The translations under genes and the position numbers were made by a program. 10,491 nt of DNA from an uncultured Chloroflexota bacterium (GTDB lineage: Bacteria > Chloroflexota > Anaerolineae > Aggregatilineales > Phototrophicaceae). Position 1 is the first letter of the stretch. Each line of letters begins with the position of its first letter. The notes under the pieces are model-generated. The model was not told the origin of the DNA, did no database searches, and worked only from the letters and a program-made list of their open reading frames with translations. The DNA lies in the NCBI GenBank assembly GCA_903904765.1, contig CAIVEA010000090.1, forward strand, positions 1 through 10,491. Direction: 5' to 3'. Below are positions 5,724 to 10,491 of this stretch, in pieces.

Positions 5724-7592
5724 ATGGAGAAAAAAACGCAGCTTCAGAGCAAACAAGATTGGTCGCTCATCGGCCTCCGATTGCTATTTCTTGTCTTTGC
5801 GGCATTGACGTTGTTCACTGCGCGTTCCACATCCGGCGCGGCGCTGTATGCCACCAATGAGGTGATTGTCGTTCTGGTGGTGAGCGCAGTTTCGATGATG
5901 TTGATCGCCATCGTTGCGCTGATTCCGCCACTGACACCTTCTTTGCCGTTTGTGGTGATGGTGGCGGATTTCATTACGATGGGTGTGTTTACCTATGTTT
6001 CTCGCGCCAATCCGCTGTACGTGCTAGCGGGCGGTAGCCTGTTGATGCTGGTCAGCGGGCTGCGGTTGGGCGCAATCTGGGGGAGTGTGCAAGCGGTGGC
6101 GGTGTTAGTAGCGATCATCGTGGGACAGGCCGCCGCTTTTGGTCCTTCACAGACCTCGACGTTTTTACTCCAAAATGGTTTGATTTTTATTCTATTAGCC
6201 TTGTTCGGTCTCGGTATTAATATATGGGGCGGTGTGTTAAGCGGGGAACTCGAATCCCGCGATAAACAGCTCAAACAGATTCATCAGTCCCGCGTGGCGC
6301 AACTCAAAGATATGCGGGAACGCACCCGCGCCATCTACGATATGGCCGCCACGCTCAGTTCGACGCTGCACTACGAGAAGATTGTGAACTCTGCCATGAA
6401 TGCGGGCTGGTTAGGGATGAATCGCGTGCGTGGGCAGTCGGCAGATCGCCTTGTTAGTCTGGTGATGCTTTTCGACCAGAACGACGGCAAACTGCATGTG
6501 GTCACATCACGTGGGTTGACACGTAAAGATGAAGAATTCATCACACCGGGGGATTCCGGCATCATTGGCGACTCCCTCCGGCAGTGCATCCCTGTGTTTG
6601 GCGGAAGTGTGCGCCAAGACCCGGAACTTTCGCATTTGGTCGCGTTTCAAGGGCTGCGTTCGGTGATGTGTATCCCGCTGCGGGCTGGCTTTGATAATTA
6701 CGGCGTGATGGTCTACGGACACGAATCTCCGAAGGCCTTCACCGATGAACATACTGAATTGTTGACAGCGGTAGGTTCACAGGCGACGGTGGCGCTTCAG
6801 AATGCAGTTCTCTATCAAAACTTGCTTTCAGACCGTGACCGGATTGTACAGGTGGAAGAAGAAGCGCGTAAGAAGCTGGCGCGTGACCTACACGACGGCC
6901 CCACGCAGAAGGTTGCCGCCATCGCCATGCACATGGGCATTTTGCAGAAGATGGTGGAAAAGACACCTGACAAAGTGCCGGAAGAACTGAAAAAAGTGGA
7001 GGACATGGCGCGGCAGACCACCAAAGAAATCCGTCACATGCTCTTTACGCAGCGTCCGCTGGTTCTGGAATCGCAGGGGTTGAATGCGGCGCTAAACCAA
7101 TTCGCGGAGAAGATGAAAGAGACATACAACCAGAATGTGGTGGTGCGCGTGGGTGCGGACGCAGAAAAAGCACTGGAGACGCACCAGCAGGGTGTGATTT
7201 TCTACATCATCGAGGAAGCTGTAGGGAATGCCCGTAAGCATGCACAGGCCAGCGTGATTAATGTCTCGGTGCAGCGCCACGAGAACATGGTGCTGGTTAA
7301 CATTGCCGATAATGGTGTAGGCTTCGATGTCAGCGCCGTGTCGAACAACTACGAACGGCGTGGTAGTCTGGGCATGGTCAACTTGCATGAACGCACCGAT
7401 GTGCTGGGCGGCAAGCTGACGATTGACAGCGCCGTTGGTAAGGGGACGACGATCACTGTTGCTGTCCCCCTCAAAGAAGATTTGCTGAAATCCACCAGTC
7501 TACAGACGCGAAAGGTTGCCGAGACTACCGCGAACACTAAACTTGCATCTTCAGCCATTAACCGTATTCGTGATGTTTACGGTGGCGAGTAG
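5724..7592 (+). CDS. Membrane-bound sensor histidine kinase (N-terminal membrane domain, GAF, HisKA_3-type, HATPase)
   Basis: A 622-residue kinase that should sense a signal at the membrane and autophosphorylate. Residues about 14-175 contain five to six membrane segments with short loops, a membrane sensor of unknown ligand. A charged helix follows (about 176-205, GELESRDKQLKQIHQSRVAQ). A GAF domain covers roughly 206-365 (starts TRAIYDMAATLSSTLHYEKI; includes SVMCIPLRAG and AFTDEHTELLTAVGSQATVA). The dimerisation helix EEEARKKLARDLHDGPTQ puts the phospho-acceptor at H390, with the D-L-H-D-G-x-x-Q pattern of NarX/DesK-type (HisKA_3) kinases. The ATPase domain has an N box with N502 (EEAVGNARKHA), the G1 box ADNGVGFD (528-535) and the G2-type RGSLGMVNLHER (546-557). 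About 36 residues after the ATPase domain are polar and unassigned. The ATG start has only a weak GAAAG upstream. No LuxR-type partner regulator is adjacent. Confidence 0.92.
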   Translation: MEKKTQLQSKQDWSLIGLRLLFLVFAALTLFTARSTSGAALYATNEVIVVLVVSAVSMMLIAIVALIPPLTPSLPFVVMVADFITMGVFTYVSRANPLYVLAGGSLLMLVSGLRLGAIWGSVQAVAVLVAIIVGQAAAFGPSQTSTFLLQNGLIFILLALFGLGINIWGGVLSGELESRDKQLKQIHQSRVAQLKDMRERTRAIYDMAATLSSTLHYEKIVNSAMNAGWLGMNRVRGQSADRLVSLVMLFDQNDGKLHVVTSRGLTRKDEEFITPGDSGIIGDSLRQCIPVFGGSVRQDPELSHLVAFQGLRSVMCIPLRAGFDNYGVMVYGHESPKAFTDEHTELLTAVGSQATVALQNAVLYQNLLSDRDRIVQVEEEARKKLARDLHDGPTQKVAAIAMHMGILQKMVEKTPDKVPEELKKVEDMARQTTKEIRHMLFTQRPLVLESQGLNAALNQFAEKMKETYNQNVVVRVGADAEKALETHQQGVIFYIIEEAVGNARKHAQASVINVSVQRHENMVLVNIADNGVGFDVSAVSNNYERRGSLGMVNLHERTDVLGGKLTIDSAVGKGTTITVAVPLKEDLLKSTSLQTRKVAETTANTKLASSAINRIRDVYGGE

Positions 7593-7619
7593 TCTGTTCC
7601 GGTCGGTTCAAATTTTGAT

Positions 7620-8351
7620 ATGAGTCCTTCCCAACTGGCCGCCCTGCGCGGCGAACCGAGTTATGTTTGGCGTGCCGGACAGGAGCGCCGTTTGCAGATG
7701 ATCGCCCGCTACGCCCGGCTGGACAAGGCTAGTGTGCTGATTGATGGCTGTGGCGTGGGCATGTACGCCTCGCAGATTCGCCGCCGCTACACGTCCGATG
7801 TGGAAGCCTTCGACATCGAAGAGGAGCGCGTCCACGAAGCACGGGAGGACACCCCGCACGCGCTGGTGGCTGCTGCCGAAGCCTTGCCTTATCCGTCCGA
7901 TCAGTTTGATACGATCCTGTCGCATGAGGTGTTGGAGCATGTGCAGGATGATCGCGCCGCCGTGCGCGAAATGGTGCGCGTGCTGAAACCGGGTGGCCGC
8001 GTGGTGATTTTCGTCCCGAATCGCTGGTATCCGTTTGAAACGCACGGACACTACTGGCGCGGTGAATATCACTTCGGCAACACGCCTTTGCTGAATTACC
8101 TGCCTGATGTGCTGCGGAATCGTCTCGCGCCCCATGTACGGGCGTATACTGCACACGGTCTGCGCGATCTGTTCGCAGGCTCTCCGGTGCGGGTGGTGGT
8201 GCATCAGCGTGTGTATGGCGGTTACGACAATATTATCGCCCGTTTCGGTGGCACCGGGCGCGTTGTGCGCGATACGTTGTATCGGCTAGAAGGCACTGTA
8301 TTGGATACCTTCGGTTTATCGCATTTACTGGTGATGGAGAAAACACGTTGA
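7620..8351 (+). CDS. Class I SAM-dependent methyltransferase
   Basis: A 243-residue cytoplasmic protein with the Rossmann SAM-binding core. Motif I is VLIDGCGVGMYA (39-50), and the acidic residue for the ribose is probably D65 in VEAFDIEEER. Then come AAEALPYPSDQFDTILSHEV (85-104), LEHVQDD (105-111) and the post-core strand LKPGGRVVIFVPN (122-134), the pattern of the Methyltransf_11 group. The C-terminal third (YWRGEYHFGNTPLLNYLP onward) probably binds the substrate, which cannot be told from the sequence; small molecules, lipids and quinones are all possible. The gene begins 27 bases after the kinase stop, with no terminator between and only a poor ribosome site, suggesting co-transcription. 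Its TGA overlaps the TTG of the next gene. Confidence 0.85.
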   Translation: MSPSQLAALRGEPSYVWRAGQERRLQMIARYARLDKASVLIDGCGVGMYASQIRRRYTSDVEAFDIEEERVHEAREDTPHALVAAAEALPYPSDQFDTILSHEVLEHVQDDRAAVREMVRVLKPGGRVVIFVPNRWYPFETHGHYWRGEYHFGNTPLLNYLPDVLRNRLAPHVRAYTAHGLRDLFAGSPVRVVVHQRVYGGYDNIIARFGGTGRVVRDTLYRLEGTVLDTFGLSHLLVMEKTR

Positions 8352-9481
8352 CTGTTTCGCGTGAACCTTTTTTGCTTGATCCTGAAGTAACCTTTTTGAA
8401 TCATGGTTCGTTTGGCGCTTGTCCGAAGTCGGTCTTTGATCGCTATCAGGCGTGGCAGCGCGAAGCTGAACGCCAGCCAGTGGAGTTCTGGGGGCGGCGC
8501 TATGACGGCCTGATGAACGAGGCGCGTGCTGGGTTAGGGGCGTACCTGAACGTTTCACCGGATGATCTGGTGTTTGTGCCGAACGCGACAGCAGGCATCA
8601 ACATGGCGGCGCGTTCGCTCAAGCTGCATCCCGGTGACGAAATCCTGACCACCGATCATGAGTACGGCGCGATGGATTACACATGGCAGTTTGTGTGCCA
8701 CCGGACGGGCGCGCACTACCGCCGCCATGTCGTGCCGATTCCGGTCACGACTCCGCAGGCGTTCGTGGAGTCCTTCTGGGCAGAAGTGACACCGCGCACC
8801 CGCATCATCTTCATCAGTCACATCACATCGCCTACTGCGCTCATTTTCCCGATTGCCGAAATTTGTAGGCGGGCGCGGGCGGCGGGCATTATGACCGTGA
8901 TTGACGGCGCACATGCTCCCGGACAAATCCCGCTGGATTTGACCGCGCTGGATGCCGATATTTACACCGGAAACCTGCACAAATGGCTGTGCGCCCCCAA
9001 AGGTGCGGCCTTCCTGTATGTGCGGCGCGATCTGCACACGCAGATCAACCCCCTTATTATTAGCTGGGGCGAACTGCCGGATGCGCCTTTTTCGCTGCGT
9101 AACCAGTGGCAGGGAACGCGCGACTTTGCCGCTTTCCTGACGGTGGCGGAAGCGATTGCGTTTCAGAAGGAAAATAATTGGGATGTGGTGCGCGAACGCT
9201 GTCACGGCCTCGCCAGCCTCACCCGCCAGCGGTTTGCAGAACGCTACGGCCTTGAGCCGATTTGCCCGGATTCGCCGGAGTGGTTCGGGCAGATGATTAC
9301 CGTGCCGCTGCCGCCCTGTGATGTGCTGGCGGTCAAAACGCGCCTGTACGACGAGTACAAGGTGGAAGTGCCGAATATCCTGTGGAATGAACGACCCTTT
9401 GTCCGTGTTTCGTTTCAGGGGTACAACACCGAGGCCGATCTTGACCGTTTGATGGAAGGGCTGGATCACATTCTCGGTTAG
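8348..9481 (+). CDS. PLP-dependent class V aminotransferase-fold enzyme (isopenicillin N epimerase-like)
   Basis: A 377-residue enzyme of the class V aminotransferase fold. It has the N-terminal FLNHGSFGACPKSV (16-29) and VEFWGRRYD (45-53), typical of the CefD/isopenicillin N epimerase-like group. Other seen motifs are PNATAGINMAARSL (78-91), which binds the cofactor phosphate, TDHEYGAMD (102-110), FISHITSPTAL (155-165), the cofactor-pyridine aspartate D186 in VIDGAHAPGQ, and the Schiff-base lysine K212 in YTGNLHKWLCAPKG. Relatives act as racemases/epimerases, C-S lyases, desulfurases and transaminases, so the reaction is not fixed. There is no beta-lactam gene here. The start is a TTG with GGAG 8 bases upstream, sharing bases with the methyltransferase stop (TTGA). 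The N-terminal motif follows within 16 residues, so this start gives the normal length. It is the last gene before the terminator at 9550. Confidence 0.88.
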   Translation: MTVSREPFLLDPEVTFLNHGSFGACPKSVFDRYQAWQREAERQPVEFWGRRYDGLMNEARAGLGAYLNVSPDDLVFVPNATAGINMAARSLKLHPGDEILTTDHEYGAMDYTWQFVCHRTGAHYRRHVVPIPVTTPQAFVESFWAEVTPRTRIIFISHITSPTALIFPIAEICRRARAAGIMTVIDGAHAPGQIPLDLTALDADIYTGNLHKWLCAPKGAAFLYVRRDLHTQINPLIISWGELPDAPFSLRNQWQGTRDFAAFLTVAEAIAFQKENNWDVVRERCHGLASLTRQRFAERYGLEPICPDSPEWFGQMITVPLPPCDVLAVKTRLYDEYKVEVPNILWNERPFVRVSFQGYNTEADLDRLMEGLDHILG

Positions 9482-9500
9482 GCGTTTGGAAGAACTTCTC

Positions 9501-9522
9501 GGGCTGGCATGTTGGTCAGCCC
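9501..9522 (+). other. Short inverted repeat in the 3' untranslated region
   Basis: GGGCTG (9501-9506) and CAGCCC (9517-9522) can pair around a 10-base loop, 20 bases after the PLP-enzyme stop and upstream of the strong terminator. There is no T run after it, so it is not itself a terminator; it may stabilise the mRNA end or have no role. Confidence 0.35.
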
Positions 9523-9549
9523 TACGAAAGTGAATAATCGGGGTTGTAG

Positions 9550-9582
9550 GGGACGGCCTGCGTAGCCGTCCCGTTTTGTTTT
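9550..9582 (+). terminator. Intrinsic terminator of the kinase-methyltransferase-PLP enzyme set
   Basis: GGGACGGC (9550-9557) pairs perfectly with GCCGTCCC (9565-9572) around a 7-base loop, followed by GTTTTGTTTT. This is a strong Rho-independent terminator for plus-strand transcription, 69 bases after the PLP-enzyme stop. On the minus strand it has no T run. Confidence 0.88.
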
Positions 9583-9621
9583 CATTTTCTGTTCGCTACG
9601 CCCGAAAACCTATGCAGGGAT

Positions 9622-9635
9622 GAGGGTTTCCCCTC
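9622..9635 (-). other. Small GNRA-loop hairpin just after the aspartokinase stop
   Basis: In the minus-strand transcript GAGGG-GAAA-CCCTC forms a five-pair stem with a stable GAAA tetraloop, starting 3 bases after the aspartokinase TAA. No U run follows, so this is not a classical terminator. It may act as an mRNA 3'-end stabiliser or be accidental. Confidence 0.35.
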
Positions 9636-9638
9636 GCG

Positions 9639-10491
9639 TTAGCTCGGGACGGATTCTAGTGCCAGATCGTGCAGCTTAATGACCGCTTTTTCGAGATCAC
9701 TTTCCGAAACCACGAACGAGATGCTGCACTCCGATGATCCCTGTGCGATGGACAGCACATTGATGCCGTTGTTGCCCATTACTGAGAACACGCGCCCAGC
9801 CACGCCCGGCGTACCCGCCATGCCCGCGCCCACTGCTGTGATAATCACCACATCGTCGCGCACGTCCACGCGGTCAATATCGCGCCGTGCGATTTCTTCG
9901 TGCAGATGCGTTTCAATCGAATGTTTTACACCGTCCGCGCTGGTATCCGTCACGAGGAAGCAGAAACTTTGCTCGGACGAAGATTGCGAGATCATTAGGA
10001 TACTCGCGCCCGCGTTGGCGGTTGCGAGGAAGGTGCGCCCTGCGATGCCCGGCACGCCGATCATACCCTTGCCGCTGACGGTGAGCAGGCTGACGTTGCG
10101 GATGCTTGTCACGGCCTTGATGATGGTGGCGCTCGGTTCGCCCGTCTCCCCGATCAGCGTGCCGGGGTAGGTGGGGTTGAACGTGTTGCGGACGCGAATG
10201 GGGATGCCTTTATCCAGCACGGGCTGTACCGTTTTGGGATGCAGCACCTTTGCGCCGTAGAAGGCCAGTTCACCCACTTCCTGATACGAGACATACGGCA
10301 GCACCCGCGCCCGACGGTCAATGCGCGGGTCGGTGGTCATCACGCCGTCCACATCCGTCCAGATCACCAGTTCGTCGCTATCGGTGGCGGCTGCGAAGAT
10401 CGCGCCGCTGTAGTCGCTGCCGCCGCGCCCCAGCGTGGTGATCGCGCCCGTGCTAGTCGCGCCGATGAAACCGGTGATGACCGGGGTCACA
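9639..10491 (-). CDS. Aspartokinase, C-terminal part (catalytic end plus two ACT domains)
   Basis: Only the last 283 or so residues are in the window; the gene begins beyond the right edge, so the Met at 10490 is internal. Aspartokinase phosphorylates aspartate in the first step of Lys, Thr, Met and diaminopimelate synthesis. The fragment opens with the end of the amino-acid kinase domain: TLGRGGSDYSGAIFAA (19-34 of the fragment), WTDVDGVMTTDPR (44-56) and LAFYGAKVLHPKTVQP (75-90). Two ACT regulatory domains follow (about 131-197 and 212-280), with matching motifs MIGVPGIAGRTF...ISQSSSE and MAGTPGVAGRVF...IAQGSSE. These ACT motifs look like those of the ThrA/AK-HSD type, yet the protein stops right after the second ACT, so no homoserine dehydrogenase is fused. 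Allosteric inhibition by Thr or Lys is expected; which one is unclear. The 3' end converges on the terminator region at 9550. Confidence 0.93.
   Translation of the reverse strand, partial: VTPVITGFIGATSTGAITTLGRGGSDYSGAIFAAATDSDELVIWTDVDGVMTTDPRIDRRARVLPYVSYQEVGELAFYGAKVLHPKTVQPVLDKGIPIRVRNTFNPTYPGTLIGETGEPSATIIKAVTSIRNVSLLTVSGKGMIGVPGIAGRTFLATANAGASILMISQSSSEQSFCFLVTDTSADGVKHSIETHLHEEIARRDIDRVDVRDDVVIITAVGAGMAGTPGVAGRVFSVMGNNGINVLSIAQGSSECSISFVVSESDLEKAVIKLHDLALESVPS

Noticed and set aside
5506..5808. 100-codon frame overlapping the start of the histidine kinase
   Set aside because: It overlaps the kinase coding region by 85 bases in another frame and has no recognisable domain. Kept only as a low-interest note because of the good Shine-Dalgarno upstream.
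7608..8204. 198-codon frame opposite the methyltransferase
   Set aside because: The methyltransferase motifs on the plus strand are unambiguous; the opposite frame shows no family features.
8555..9469. 304-codon frame on the strand opposite the PLP enzyme
   Set aside because: The plus-strand frame has all catalytic motifs of class V PLP enzymes; the opposite frame is compositionally odd and has no supporting start signal.
1..10491. Search for tRNA, rRNA, insertion sequences, phage or defence genes
   Set aside because: No terminal inverted repeats, transposase, integrase, nuclease or RNA-gene signature was recognised by eye; the content looks like core and ordinary accessory chromosome.

Overview
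The window looks like an ordinary chromosomal segment of a moderately GC-rich bacterium, most likely a member of the Chloroflexota (Anaerolineae or a related class). The main clues are a membrane-anchored SH3-like protein with a long Pro/Thr (PTPTP, TPLPT) tail, multi-pass sugar-transferase-like membrane proteins, a sensor kinase with a membrane domain plus GAF, and frequent TTG/GTG starts. This assignment is an inference from gene style; no marker gene such as rRNA is present.

Layout. Positions 1-1842 (minus strand) hold two translationally coupled membrane proteins. The distal one is cut by the left edge and is a GT-C type glycosyltransferase-like protein; its neighbour is a 520-residue polytopic protein of a similar kind. 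Upstream of them, on the same strand, is a molybdate/tungstate-type ABC permease (1926-2711) with no binding protein or ATPase gene beside it. A divergent control region separates it from a plus-strand single-domain response regulator (2854-3330) and a membrane-anchored SH3-like/Pro-Thr-rich protein (3428-4084). A bidirectional intrinsic terminator (4103-4131) lies between that gene and the convergent MFS transporter gene (4153-5412, minus).

A 311-base divergent intergenic region (5413-5723) carries two related operator-like motifs, 96 bp apart, that resemble LacI-family half-sites. To its right is a plus-strand gene set: a membrane-GAF-HisKA_3-type histidine kinase (5724-7592), a class I SAM methyltransferase (7620-8351) and a PLP enzyme of the class V aminotransferase/isopenicillin N epimerase-like group (8348-9481). 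The last two overlap at a TTGA junction, and the set ends at a strong intrinsic terminator (9550-9582). Converging from the right edge is the C-terminal part of an aspartokinase with two ACT domains (9639-10491, minus).

How the genes may work together: the two left-hand membrane proteins probably act in one envelope-glycosylation step. The kinase, methyltransferase and PLP enzyme are probably co-transcribed, although no shared pathway is evident. I found no mobile element, CRISPR array, tRNA or rRNA. No clearly new multi-gene system is visible; the most interesting items are the paired operator-like sites, the orphan permease, the cyclase-like stub on the response regulator and the ThrA-like but unfused aspartokinase.
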